Shown piece after piece: positions 1-8,528 of a stretch of 64,000 nt of DNA. The stretch covers positions 1 to 64,000 of the forward strand of contig NZ_CADIJV010000025.1 of assembly GCF_902859765.1 (NCBI RefSeq), in the 5' to 3' direction. How positions within the stretch are numbered: position 1 is the stretch's first letter; each line of letters begins with the position of its first letter. The notes beneath the pieces were generated by a model. That model ran no database searches. It was not told where the DNA came from and saw only the letters and a list, made by a program, of their open reading frames with translations. This DNA is from Achromobacter pulmonis (lineage in GTDB: Bacteria; Pseudomonadota; Gammaproteobacteria; Burkholderiales; Burkholderiaceae_B). The position numbers and the translations under genes were made by a program.

Positions 1-1
1 C

Positions 2-838
2 TTGGATGCCGACAGCGCCCGCGCCCAACTGCTGGAGACCCAGGCCGGCGCGCGCGGCGCCGAACTGCAGTCGCCCGAGCGCGCGGCGCAGCGCCAGGCC
101 CGCGCCGGCCGGCTGGCCGAAGCGCGCAATGGCCATGACCTGCTCGAACAACGCCTGCGTCAGGCGCAAGCCGCTTTGGAGGCGCTGCGCCCGGAATTGC
201 TGGAACAGGACGCCCAGCGCTACGAGAAATCCGCCGCGATCGAACGCGACGCGCAGCACAAACGCCATAGCGAGATCCAGCAACTGCTGGGCAAGCTGGA
301 ACAGGCCGGCGCGCAAGGCCTGGGCGAGCGCCTGTCCGAAGCCGAGGCCGCCTGCGAACGCCTGCAGCGCCGCCGCGACGAATTCCAGCGCCGCGCGCAG
401 GCGCTGGATCTGCTGTCGACCCTGCTGGCGAGCAAGCGCGATGCCGCCACCCAACGCCTGCAGGCGCCGCTGGCGCGCCGCCTGGGTCACTACCTGGCGC
501 TGCTGTTCCCCGATTCCGCGCTGCGCCTGGACGAGGCCTTGCTGCCTGCGGCCTTGCAACGCGCGGGCGGCGAGGACCCGCTGGACGCGCTCAGCTTCGG
601 CACGCGTGAGCAATTGGGCATCCTGGCGCGCTTTGCCTATGCCGACCTGCTGCGCGAGGCCGGTCGGCCGACGCTGTTGTTGCTGGACGATGCGCTGGTG
701 CACACCGACGATGGCCGCCGCGACCTGATGAAGCGCGCGTTGTTCGATGCCGCCACGCGCCACCAGATCCTGATGTTCACTTGCCATGGCGAAGCCTGGC
801 GCGACCTGGGCGTCGAACAGCGCCGCATCGGCGGTTGA
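2..838 (+). CDS. C-terminal part of an SMC/YhaN-like AAA ATPase
   Basis: Only the last 278 codons are in the window; the start and Walker A lie upstream. Residues 1-150 of the visible part are rich in Arg, Glu, Ala and Leu, as in a long coiled coil. An ABC-type signature-like stretch (SFGTREQ, 198-204) follows, then a hydrophobic Walker B and D-loop (LLLLDDALVHTD, 225-236) and a switch His (TCH, 260-262). This order is that of the C-terminal half of SbcC/YhaN/RecN-like DNA-metabolism ATPases. In that family the partner is often a calcineurin-like nuclease, which would be expected upstream. The exact subfamily is inferred. Confidence 0.75.
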   Translation: MDADSARAQLLETQAGARGAELQSPERAAQRQARAGRLAEARNGHDLLEQRLRQAQAALEALRPELLEQDAQRYEKSAAIERDAQHKRHSEIQQLLGKLEQAGAQGLGERLSEAEAACERLQRRRDEFQRRAQALDLLSTLLASKRDAATQRLQAPLARRLGHYLALLFPDSALRLDEALLPAALQRAGGEDPLDALSFGTREQLGILARFAYADLLREAGRPTLLLLDDALVHTDDGRRDLMKRALFDAATRHQILMFTCHGEAWRDLGVEQRRIGG

Positions 839-919
839 CGCATCGGCGCCAAGCCCAAGCCCGGTGCGGACCGGTGCCGGCAAGCGCGTGGGCGGCGGCG
901 TGTGCGGGCGCCGGTCAGC

Positions 920-948
920 TTGACGCCGCTTTCCGGCGTCGGTAGCCT
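920..948 (+). promoter_or_regulatory. Possible sigma-70 promoter of the EamA leader
   Basis: TTGACG (920-925) and TAGCCT (943-948) are separated by 17 bp. The -35 matches consensus at 5 of 6 positions; the -10 is weak (3 of 6). If used, the exporter mRNA would carry a leader of about 400 nt. Confidence 0.3.
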
Positions 949-982
949 ATGCGGGTTCCTCTCCGAACCTGACGCCTTCCAC

Positions 983-1189
983 ATGCCCAACTTCACGCCC
1001 TCCGCCGAATCTGCCTTGGCTGTCCTCGCAGCCGGCGCCGGCCTGCGCGTGAGCCTGCGGCATGGCGTGCAGTCTCCCGTGGTTTCTCCTGTCGTCTCGA
1101 CGGTCGTGTCGCCGCCGGCCGCGCCGCCGTGCGATGTCGTCGTCGGTGTCGCGGGCGCCTATCCGCCCGTGGCCGCCGTCGCCGGCTGA
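983..1189 (+). CDS. Doubtful 68-codon valine-rich leader ORF
   Basis: An ATG-started frame lies downstream of the possible promoter and ends 163 bp before the EamA exporter. About 15 of its 68 residues are Val, many in tandem (SPVVSPVVSTVVSPP, then DVVVGVAG), and most third codon positions are G or C, as in real genes here. There is no convincing ribosome-binding site, and I recognise no homologue. It could be a leader peptide for attenuation or translational coupling, or chance. Confidence 0.25.
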   Translation: MPNFTPSAESALAVLAAGAGLRVSLRHGVQSPVVSPVVSTVVSPPAAPPCDVVVGVAGAYPPVAAVAG

Positions 1190-1352
1190 CCGCCGCACAC
1201 TTCCCGCTCCCGCTTTACCGCCTGGATCCGCCGCGCTGATGCGCCGACGCGTTCGCGTCCGCCCGCCGCGAGTCCTGGCCTGATCCGTCCGCGCATCGCA
1301 AGGCGCGCGGCGCCGCGGGAGCCTGTTCCATACCCGACAGGTAGAAATTCTC

Positions 1353-2228
1353 ATGTCTTCAAATCGCAATGCGTGGGCCGCCTACGGCTCCACCACGTTG
1401 TTCGTGCTGCTGTGGAGCGGCGGCGCGATCTTCGCCAAATGGGGCCTGGCGCATGCCTCGGCCTTTGGCTTCCTGCTGCTGCGCTTCGTCCTGGCCCTGG
1501 CTGTCCTGCTGCTGATCTGCGCGGGGCGGCGGCGCTGGCTGCCGGCGCCGGGCACGCGCGGCATCGTCGCGCTGACCGGGCTGCTGTTGATCGGCAGCTA
1601 TTCCATCTGCTATCTGCTGGCGCTGGACCACGGCATCACGCCGGGCGTGCTGGCCACGCTGCTGGGCGCGCAACCCATCCTGACCCTGGCGCTGCTGGAG
1701 CGCCGCTTTGCGCCGCGACGGCTGGCGGGCCTGCTGCTGTGCCTGGGCGGATTGGGCATGGTGATGTTCCAGAGCATCGGCATGGCGCGTTTCTCGCTGG
1801 TCGGCATGGCCTTCGCTTTCGCGGCGCTGCTCAGCATGACGGCCGGCGCCATCCTGCAAAAGCGCGTGCGCCAGGCGCCCATGGACGTCATGCCGCTGCA
1901 GTACGTGGTGAGCCTGGCGCTGTGCCTGCTGTTCGCGCCGTTCCAGCCGCTGCGCGCGGATTGGAGCCCGGGCTTCATTCTGCCGCTGCTGTGGATGGGC
2001 CTGGTGATTTCGGTTGGCGCGACACTGCTGTTCTACCGCATGATCCAGTCCGGCAACCTGGTCAACGTCACCAGCCTGTTCTACCTGGTGCCGGCCGGCA
2101 CCGCGGCGCTGGATTACCTGGTGCTGGGCAACCGGCTGTCGCTGCTGAGCCTGGGCGGCATGGCGGGAATTCTGCTGGGGTTGATGCTGGCGCTGCGCGC
2201 GCCGGCGGCGGTGCGCTCGGGCGGTTGA
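1353..2228 (+). CDS. EamA/DMT-family inner-membrane transporter
   Basis: A 291-residue, very hydrophobic protein with about ten membrane segments, the normal size and build of drug/metabolite exporters of the EamA (RhaT-like) family, with two five-helix repeats. The N-terminal repeat begins with the family-typical LLWSGGAIFAKWGL around residues 17-30. Members export amino acids, metabolites or drugs; the substrate here is unknown. The gene stands alone, with an unusually long upstream leader and a divergence from the next gene, which is on the other strand. Confidence 0.88.
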   Translation: MSSNRNAWAAYGSTTLFVLLWSGGAIFAKWGLAHASAFGFLLLRFVLALAVLLLICAGRRRWLPAPGTRGIVALTGLLLIGSYSICYLLALDHGITPGVLATLLGAQPILTLALLERRFAPRRLAGLLLCLGGLGMVMFQSIGMARFSLVGMAFAFAALLSMTAGAILQKRVRQAPMDVMPLQYVVSLALCLLFAPFQPLRADWSPGFILPLLWMGLVISVGATLLFYRMIQSGNLVNVTSLFYLVPAGTAALDYLVLGNRLSLLSLGGMAGILLGLMLALRAPAAVRSGG

Positions 2229-2360
2229 CCGGGAGGGGCGTCGCGTGGGGCGGGAGTCTCTCCGCGCCGTGCACGTGGGGTGCCGCGTTGCGCATGGGCA
2301 TCGCGGCGGCGCCAGCCGCGCCACGCGGGTGTCCACGCGTGGCCTGTCGTTTCGTCCGTG

Positions 2361-3242
2361 CTACGCGTGCGCGGCTGCTTCCTGGCCGGCCCAGTGTCCG
2401 CTGACCAGTTGCAGCGGCCGTTCGCGGGCCTGGACGCGGGCGCAGACCGCCCAGGCGTCCAGGCGCACGTTCAGGCCGGCGTAGACGCCATGGCCGTCGC
2501 CGGCCTCGATTCGGCCGTCGGCCTGCACGCCTTCGCCGGCGCGGATCGCGCCGTCGGCGCGGATGTCTTCGCCGGCGATCAACCCCCAGCCGGCGGCCAG
2601 GTGGCCGCCGCAGGCGATCGTGGCGCCGGCCTGGATGCCGCAGGCGGCGTTGATGTCCTTGGCGGCCTGGACGTTGCCGCCGGCTTTGATTCCTTGGCCG
2701 CACTTGAGGCCGCCTTGCACCTGCACGTCCTGGCCGGCCCGCAGGTGACCGGTCACGGCCAGGTCCTGGCCGGCGCAGATGTCCCACTTGGCGCGCACGT
2801 TGCCGCGGCAATCCAGCATCGTGGCGACCTCGATGCCCCATTCGGCGGCAATGTCGCCGCCCGCGCGCAGGTCGCCGGCGCTGGCGATATTGGCGCCGGC
2901 GGCGATGTTCTCTCCGGCGACGATCGACTCGCCGGCGCGGATGCCGCCGCCGGTGACGATGCTGCGTCCGGCGCGCACCACGCTGTCGACGTTGATGCCC
3001 ATGCGCACTTCGAGCGTGCCGGCGAAGACGATGGCGTGGGCATCCAGCGTGTCCAGCTTCAACACCGCATCGGTAGGGCCGAACTGGTCCAGCAGCCAGC
3101 AAGCGTCACCGACGCGCCCGTCGGCCACCAGGGCATCGAGGACTGCCTGGTAGTCCCCCTGGCCGTTGTGGTCGCGCAGGAACCATTTGTAGCCGCCCGC
3201 GCAGGGGTTCTTGGCTTTGACGAATTTCTTGGTGAGTTGCAT
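2361..3242 (-). CDS. Hexapeptide-repeat (beta-solenoid) protein of unknown function
   Basis: The start is the ATG at 3242 (MQLTKKF), giving 293 residues; the open frame extends further upstream but with unlike composition. Residues 1-75 form a compact domain with WFLRDHNGQGDYQAVLDAL and ACWLLDQFGPTDAVL. From about residue 80 to 270 the chain is a run of some 27 near-hexapeptide units of the type I-x-A-G-x-x or V-x-A-G-x-x, the period expected for a left-handed beta helix, as in bactofilins and hexapeptide acyltransferases. No signal peptide or catalytic motif is seen. I do not know a function. A cytoplasmic polymer or scaffold is possible. The DNA repetitiveness reflects the protein repeat. 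Confidence 0.8.
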   Translation of the reverse strand: MQLTKKFVKAKNPCAGGYKWFLRDHNGQGDYQAVLDALVADGRVGDACWLLDQFGPTDAVLKLDTLDAHAIVFAGTLEVRMGINVDSVVRAGRSIVTGGGIRAGESIVAGENIAAGANIASAGDLRAGGDIAAEWGIEVATMLDCRGNVRAKWDICAGQDLAVTGHLRAGQDVQVQGGLKCGQGIKAGGNVQAAKDINAACGIQAGATIACGGHLAAGWGLIAGEDIRADGAIRAGEGVQADGRIEAGDGHGVYAGLNVRLDAWAVCARVQARERPLQLVSGHWAGQEAAAHA

Positions 3243-3730
3243 GGCGTTCGGTGGCAATCGAGGCGTGGCGCCGCCCGCCGGGCTGGGCCGGCGCGCGGAC
3301 GAAACAGGGAGCAAAGACCGCCTGGCCATGAAGCGAGGCGGCGGTGCCGGCCGGCCGGGCGCCAGACCGTGCGCTACGTCATCGGGACGTACGGACGTGC
3401 GGGCGGCCGGCGGCGGGCCGGGGAGGGCGAGACGGAAGGGAGAGGGAGCGGGCGCTTAGCCGGGCTTGGAACGCGCGTAGGCGCGGCGCGCGGCGACTTC
3501 CTGCGAGCTCAACAGGGTCGAGCGCAGGGCGCAAAGGACGCAGGCGGCGTCGGCGGGAGGAGAAAAACGGGTTCGCACGGCCGAGATGGTATCAGAGCGC
3601 GGCCGGCGCCGGCGACCCTTGCGGCGCCGGGGCGGCCCTGAATGGTCCGAGTTTCATGCGCCGGGGCCGTTGAACGGGCCGCCGGCCGGCGGCGGCCGGC
3701 AACGACGGCCACCGCCCCGCAGCGCGCGGA
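3243..3730. other. 488-bp intergenic region
   Basis: Very GC-rich spacer between two minus-strand genes. The only item of note is a 40-codon GTG-started frame on the minus strand (3456-3578), listed separately. No promoter or terminator is obvious. Confidence 0.5.
3456..3578 (-). CDS. Doubtful 40-residue small ORF
   Basis: A GTG-started frame on the minus strand translates to a 40-residue peptide with two Cys (VLCALRS region) and a basic end (ARRAYARSKPG). Third codon positions are mostly G/C. No homologue is recognised and no Shine-Dalgarno is clear. It lies between the Bug gene and the solenoid gene on the same strand. It may be chance. Confidence 0.2.
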   Translation of the reverse strand: MRTRFSPPADAACVLCALRSTLLSSQEVAARRAYARSKPG

Positions 3731-4717
3731 TCAGTTGGTCGACTGGATATGGCGTTCCTTGGCGATGCGCTGGCGCAGTTCCAGTTCACGCTTGATCTGC
3801 GCGGCGTACTCGGCCGGCGTGTTGCCGTCGATCAGTGAACCGCCGTCGGCCAGGCGCTGGACGATCTTCGGATCCTTCAGCGCCTTGACGGCGGCGTCGT
3901 GGACGCGGTCGATCACGGCCTGGGGCGTGCCCGCGGGGGCCACCAGGCCGTACCAGGCCATGTTGTCCATTTCCGGCAGGCCGCCTTCGGCGAAGGTGGG
4001 CACGTCGGGCAGGGCGGGCAGGCGCTTGGGCGCGGCCACGGCCATGGCGCGCAGCTTGCCGGCCTGGATGTGGGGCATGGACGAGGGCAGATTGTCGAAC
4101 TGGGCGTTGACCTGGCCGGCGATCACGTCGTTGAGCGCGGGACCCGAGCCGCGGTAGGGCACATGCACCATATCCGTCTTGGTCAGCGATTTGAACAGTT
4201 CGCCGTCCAGGTGGCCGATGCCGCCGGCGCCCGACGAGGCATAGCTGTACTTGCCGGGATTGGCCTTGAGCAGGGCGATGAACTCGGCCAGCGACTTGGC
4301 CGGCACCGCCGGATTCACCGTCAGCACATTGGGCACGTTCACCAGATTGGTGATGGGCGCGAAGTCCTTGATCGGGTTGTACGGATTCTTGGGATTGGTG
4401 GCCGGGTTGGTGGCCATGGTGCTGACCGTGGCCACGCCCAGGGTGTAGCCGTCCGGCGTGGCGCGCACCAGCGCATCCGCGCCGATCGAGCCGCCGCCGC
4501 CGCCGCGGTTTTCCACCACCACGGGCTGGCCGAGTTCACGGCCCAGGCCTTCGGCCACGATGCGCGCGACGATGTCGGTGGTGCCGCCGGCCGCAAATGG
4601 CACGATCAGGCGGATGGGCTTGTTGGGGTAGGCGTCGGCGGCATGCGCGGTGCCGCTGAGGCAAAGGCCGGCGAGGGCGGTGGCCAGGATGGCCTTGGCT
4701 TGGGATAGCACGGTCAA
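3731..4717 (-). CDS. Bug-family solute-binding protein (tripartite tricarboxylate transporter)
   Basis: A 328-residue periplasmic receptor of the TctC/Bug family. After a signal peptide ending near GTAHA-ADAYP come the family hallmarks YPNKPIRLIVPFAAGGTTDIVAR and VVENRGGGGGSIGADAL, the carboxylate-binding loop region. Bug proteins bind mono-, di- or tricarboxylates or aromatic acids for TctAB permeases; no permease is nearby, which is common for the many orphan Bug genes of Bordetella and relatives. The start is taken as TTG at 4717, 6-7 nt after GGAGAAG; a GTG at 4711 is the alternative. There is no in-frame ATG near the signal peptide. Confidence 0.9.
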   Translation of the reverse strand: MTVLSQAKAILATALAGLCLSGTAHAADAYPNKPIRLIVPFAAGGTTDIVARIVAEGLGRELGQPVVVENRGGGGGSIGADALVRATPDGYTLGVATVSTMATNPATNPKNPYNPIKDFAPITNLVNVPNVLTVNPAVPAKSLAEFIALLKANPGKYSYASSGAGGIGHLDGELFKSLTKTDMVHVPYRGSGPALNDVIAGQVNAQFDNLPSSMPHIQAGKLRAMAVAAPKRLPALPDVPTFAEGGLPEMDNMAWYGLVAPAGTPQAVIDRVHDAAVKALKDPKIVQRLADGGSLIDGNTPAEYAAQIKRELELRQRIAKERHIQSTN

Positions 4718-5268
4718 GAGTCTTCTCCATATTATTGAATCCGAGCCGGCCGGCTTCGTTGGCCGGCATCGGCGAAGCGCGCCCGGCTCGGGTTCTGGCC
4801 AGGCCGACGCTTCGTGGGCGCCATTGCACACAGTTACAGATCGCGGGTCAATCGGGATTCCCCCTGGCCGGCATGGGGGTATTTGCGCGCGGCAAGAAGG
4901 CGCCCGGATCGCCGACGTTGTTGCAAAAAAACGCATGCTGACAATAACTTGAATCGATGTCCGGGCATCTCGCCTGCGTAACGATTGCGCATCGAACATG
5001 CTGTCATCGCCTCGGTACATGCATAAATTTCTGCATAACTTACAAGAATCTGATATTTTTCGGATGAGATTCCTGGCCGGTCCTGCAAGAAAGTTATTGC
5101 GCTTGTTTCTGTCTGCGCCGTTCAATGGGGCGTTGGTCGATGTCCCCGCGGGGCAACGTGTAGTGCTGCGACGCACCGGGCCAGGGTTCCGTCCGTTTTT
5201 CAATCCCCGGTCCGTTTCGTCTCTCGCTGCCGCGCTGGCGGGAGGGGCCCGGACACTCTCGGAACGCC
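4718..5268. other. 551-bp divergent intergenic region (Bug gene / mrp operon)
   Basis: This carries the control regions of two divergent transcripts. The centre (about 4920-5060) is clearly AT-richer than the surroundings and must hold promoters, but I cannot fix -10/-35 pairs with confidence. No gene is supported here; long frames crossing it are unlike the neighbouring proteins. Confidence 0.5.
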
Positions 5269-8184
5269 ATGTCGCTGATACTGATCCTCGCTCTGCCGTT
5301 TGCCGGCAGCCTGTGCGCCGCGCTGTTGCCGTCCAACGCCCGCAATGCCGAGGCCTGGTTGGCGGGCATCATCGCGCTGGTCTGCGTGGTGCTGGTGGCG
5401 AGCCTCTACCCCGAGGTCGCAAACGGCGGGGTGATCCGCGTGGACATGCCCTGGGCGCCGGCGCTCGGACTGCAATTCACGTTGCGTATGGACGGGTATG
5501 CCTGGCTGTTCGCCCTGATCGTCTCGGGCATGGGCGGGCTGGTGGTCCTGTACGCCCGCTACTACATGTCGCCGGAAGATCCGGTGCCGCGGTTTTTCTC
5601 GTTCTTCCAGGCCTTCATGGCCGCCATGCTCGGCGTGGTGCTGTCGGGCAACCTGATCCAGCTGGTGATGTTCTGGGAAATGACCAGCCTGGCCTCGTTC
5701 ATGCTGATCGCCTACTGGCATCACCGCCTGGATGCCCGCCGCGGCGCGCGCATGGCACTGACCGTGACCGGCGCCGGCGGCCTGTGCCTGCTGGCCGGGG
5801 TGCTGATCCTGGGCCACATCGTCGGCAGCTACGACATGGACCGGGTGCTGGCCGCTGGCGACCTGGTGCGCGCCGATCCCTGGTATCCCGCGGTGCTGCT
5901 GCTGGTGGCGCTGGGCGCGCTGACCAAAAGCGCGCAATTCCCGTTTCATTTCTGGCTGCCCAACGCCATGGCCGCGCCCACGCCGGTGTCGGCCTATCTG
6001 CACTCGGCCACCATGGTCAAGGCCGGGGTGTTCCTGCTGGCGCGCTTCTGGCCGGTGCTGGCCGGCACTGATGAGTGGTTCTGGGTCATCGGCGGCGCGG
6101 GGCTGATCACGCTGGTGCTGGGCGGCTATGCCGCCATCTTCCAGCAGGACATGAAAGGGGTGCTGGCGTATTCGACCATCAGCCACCTGGGCCTGATCAC
6201 ATTGCTGCTGGGACTGAACAGCTCGCTGGCGCTGGTGGCGGCGGTGTTCCACATGGTCAACCACGCTACCTTCAAGGCCTCGCTGTTCATGGCGGCCGGC
6301 ATCGTCGACCACGAAACCGGCACGCGCGACCTGGGCCGCCTGTCGGGCCTGTACAAGGCCATGCCGATCACCGCCACGCTGGCCATGGTGGCGGCGGCCT
6401 CGATGGCCGGGGTGCCACTGCTCAACGGCTTCATTTCCAAGGAAATGTTCTTCGCCGAAACCACCTTCGTCAGTGGCGATGTGGTGACGAAGGTGGGGCT
6501 GCCGCTGGCGGCCACGGTGGCGGGCGCCTTCAGTGTGGCCTATTCGCTGCGCTTCATCCTGCAGGTGTTCTTCGGCCCGCCGGCCACCGACCTGCCGCGC
6601 GCGCCGCATGAACCGCCCGGATGGATGCTGGTTCCCAGCGGTTTGCTGGTGCTGATGTGCCTGGTGGTGGGTATTTTGCCGGGCGTGACCCTGGGGCCAT
6701 TCCTGGCCACGGCGGCGCAGAGCATCCTGGGCGCCGACATGCCCCAATACAGCCTGTCGGTGTGGCATGGCGTCAATCTGCCGCTGGTGATGAGCTTCGT
6801 GGCCATGGCCTCGGGCGTGATTCTGTACCTGGCGCTGCGCGCGCACCAGCGCGCCAACCCGGGCCGGGTGCCGTTCATCTACCGCCTGGACGGCCGCCGT
6901 TCGTTCGAGGCGTTGCTGGATGGCTCCAGCGTCGCCGCCGCTTGGCTGTTGCGCTGGCTGGCCTCGTCGCGCCTGCAGGTGCAGATGGGGCTGATCGTGC
7001 TGGGCACGCTGTTCGTGGCCTGGCTGCCGCTGCGCGGCGGCGGCTGGCTGGACGGGACCGGGCGCGCCAGCGCGGTCGATCCGGCGTTCGCGCTGCTGTG
7101 GCTGGTGGGCGGCGTCTGCGCCGTGGCCGCCGCCTACCAGGCGAAATACCACCGCCTGGCATCGCTGGCGCTGGCCGGCGGCGCGGGGCTGGTGACCTGT
7201 CTGACGTTCGTCTGGTTCTCCGCGCCCGACCTGGCCCTGACGCAGCTGTCGGTGGAAGTGGTGACGGTGGTGCTGCTGCTGCTGGGCCTGCGCTGGTTGC
7301 CGCGCCGTATCGCGCTGGACGAGGACGAAGGCCTGGGGGCGACGCTGCGGGCCCGCGGCCGCCGGCTGCGTGACCTGCTGCTGGCGACCGCCGCCGGCAC
7401 CGGCATGGCAGCGCTGGCCTACGCGGTGCTGGTGCGGCCGCAGACCGACACCATTTCTTCGTATTTCGTCGATCGGGCGCTGCCCGACGGCGGCGGCACC
7501 AATGTGGTCAACGTGATTCTGGTGGACTTCCGCGGATTCGATACGTTTGGCGAGATCACGGTGCTGGGCGTCGTGGCGCTGACGGTCTATGCGCTGCTGC
7601 GCCGCTTCCGGCCGGCGCCCGAGAGCGCCGACCTGCCGCGCCAGCAGATCGACCAGGACGGCCCGGTGCCGGCCGCCCCCGACATCAAGTCGGCGGTGCC
7701 CAGCGGTTCGATGATGGTGCCCACGGTGCTGGTGCGCCTGCTGTTGCCGACGGCGGCCCTGATCTCGGTGTATTTCCTGCTGCGTGGCCACAACCAGCCC
7801 GGCGGCGGCTTCGTCGGCGGTCTGGTCTTTGCCACCGCGGTGATCCTGCAATACATGGTGGGCGGGGTCTACTGGGTCGAATCGCGCAGCCGTCTGAACC
7901 CGCAGAACTGGATCGGCATCGGCCTGCTGTTCGCGGGCTCGGCGGCCCTGGCCGCCTGGCTGGCCTACAAGCCGTTCCTGGCGGCGCTGGCCTGGGATAT
8001 CTCCTTGCCACTGGTGGGCCACGTGCATTTGTCCAGTGTGCTGCTGTTCGACCTGGGGGTCTACATGCTGGTGGTCGGGTCCACCGTGCTGGTGCTGGTG
8101 GCGCTGGCTCACCAATCGCTACGCGCGCAACGCAAGGCAGCCGCCGACAGCCAGGCGGCCGCCGCACAACCAGGGGAAGCCTGA
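5269..8184 (+). CDS. mrpA: Na+/H+ antiporter subunit A, fused A-B type (MrpA/PhaAB)
   Basis: A 971-residue, largely hydrophobic subunit of the Mrp (Mnh/Pha/Sha) monovalent cation/proton antiporter. The N-terminal two thirds resemble NuoL of complex I, including the conserved [26 protein letters not shown] region near residue 230-255. The C-terminal part carries the MrpB domain, recognised by GHNQPGGGF near residue 840. In Bacillus these are two proteins; the fusion is the PhaAB form of many proteobacteria. It starts a six-gene operon whose reading frames all overlap. The complex exports Na+ or K+ against H+ in the inner membrane and supports pH and salt tolerance. Confidence 0.95.
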   Translation: MSLILILALPFAGSLCAALLPSNARNAEAWLAGIIALVCVVLVASLYPEVANGGVIRVDMPWAPALGLQFTLRMDGYAWLFALIVSGMGGLVVLYARYYMSPEDPVPRFFSFFQAFMAAMLGVVLSGNLIQLVMFWEMTSLASFMLIAYWHHRLDARRGARMALTVTGAGGLCLLAGVLILGHIVGSYDMDRVLAAGDLVRADPWYPAVLLLVALGALTKSAQFPFHFWLPNAMAAPTPVSAYLHSATMVKAGVFLLARFWPVLAGTDEWFWVIGGAGLITLVLGGYAAIFQQDMKGVLAYSTISHLGLITLLLGLNSSLALVAAVFHMVNHATFKASLFMAAGIVDHETGTRDLGRLSGLYKAMPITATLAMVAAASMAGVPLLNGFISKEMFFAETTFVSGDVVTKVGLPLAATVAGAFSVAYSLRFILQVFFGPPATDLPRAPHEPPGWMLVPSGLLVLMCLVVGILPGVTLGPFLATAAQSILGADMPQYSLSVWHGVNLPLVMSFVAMASGVILYLALRAHQRANPGRVPFIYRLDGRRSFEALLDGSSVAAAWLLRWLASSRLQVQMGLIVLGTLFVAWLPLRGGGWLDGTGRASAVDPAFALLWLVGGVCAVAAAYQAKYHRLASLALAGGAGLVTCLTFVWFSAPDLALTQLSVEVVTVVLLLLGLRWLPRRIALDEDEGLGATLRARGRRLRDLLLATAAGTGMAALAYAVLVRPQTDTISSYFVDRALPDGGGTNVVNVILVDFRGFDTFGEITVLGVVALTVYALLRRFRPAPESADLPRQQIDQDGPVPAAPDIKSAVPSGSMMVPTVLVRLLLPTAALISVYFLLRGHNQPGGGFVGGLVFATAVILQYMVGGVYWVESRSRLNPQNWIGIGLLFAGSAALAAWLAYKPFLAALAWDISLPLVGHVHLSSVLLFDLGVYMLVVGSTVLVLVALAHQSLRAQRKAAADSQAAAAQPGEA

Positions 8185-8528
8185 TGGAATTGATTTACGC
8201 CGTCGCGATCGGCGTCCTGGCGGGCTCGGGGGTCTGGCTGCTGCTGCGGCCGCGCACCTTCCAGTTCATCATGGGCCTGTCGCTGGTCTCCTACGCGGTC
8301 AACCTGTTCATCTTCGGCATGGGCCGGCTGAACTCGGGCCGCCCGCCGGTGATCGATCCGGCCACGGCCCATGATCCTTCCTGGTATGCCGATCCGCTGC
8401 CCCAGGCCCTGGTGCTGACGGCCATCGTGATCGGCTTCGCCACCACCGCGCTGTTCCTGGTGGTGCTGCTGGCTTCGCGCGGTTTGACGGGCACCGACCA
8501 CGTCGATGGACGGGAGTCCCAATCTTGA
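8184..8528 (+). CDS. mrpC: Na+/H+ antiporter subunit C (MrpC)
   Basis: A 114-residue protein with three hydrophobic segments, homologous to NuoK of complex I. The family-typical AVNLFIFGMGRLNSGRPPVI lies at about residues 37-56. Its ATG overlaps the stop of mrpA by one base (TGATG), so it is probably translated by coupling. It is a membrane subunit of the antiporter module. Confidence 0.94.
   Translation: MELIYAVAIGVLAGSGVWLLLRPRTFQFIMGLSLVSYAVNLFIFGMGRLNSGRPPVIDPATAHDPSWYADPLPQALVLTAIVIGFATTALFLVVLLASRGLTGTDHVDGRESQS

Larger units (their letters stand above)
839..1352. other. 514-bp intergenic leader before the EamA gene
   Basis: No recognised gene. It holds a promoter-like pair (920-948) and a 68-codon valine-rich frame (983-1189), both listed separately. 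The last 160 bp before the exporter are GC-rich with no clear motif. Confidence 0.5.

Noticed and set aside
2361-3242. Short-period DNA repeats suggesting a CRISPR or minisatellite
   Set aside because: The periodicity is 18-bp-like, degenerate and in frame, explained by the hexapeptide protein repeat; no conserved direct repeats with unique spacers.
3731-5203. 490-codon version of the Bug protein
   Set aside because: The extra N-terminal residues lack family likeness and precede a normal signal peptide; TTG 4717 with GGAGAAG fits better.
5200-8115. 971-codon open frame on the minus strand opposite mrpA
   Set aside because: His/Gln/Arg-rich low-complexity translation caused by GC-rich codon bias of the real gene; the plus-strand product is a clear MrpA.
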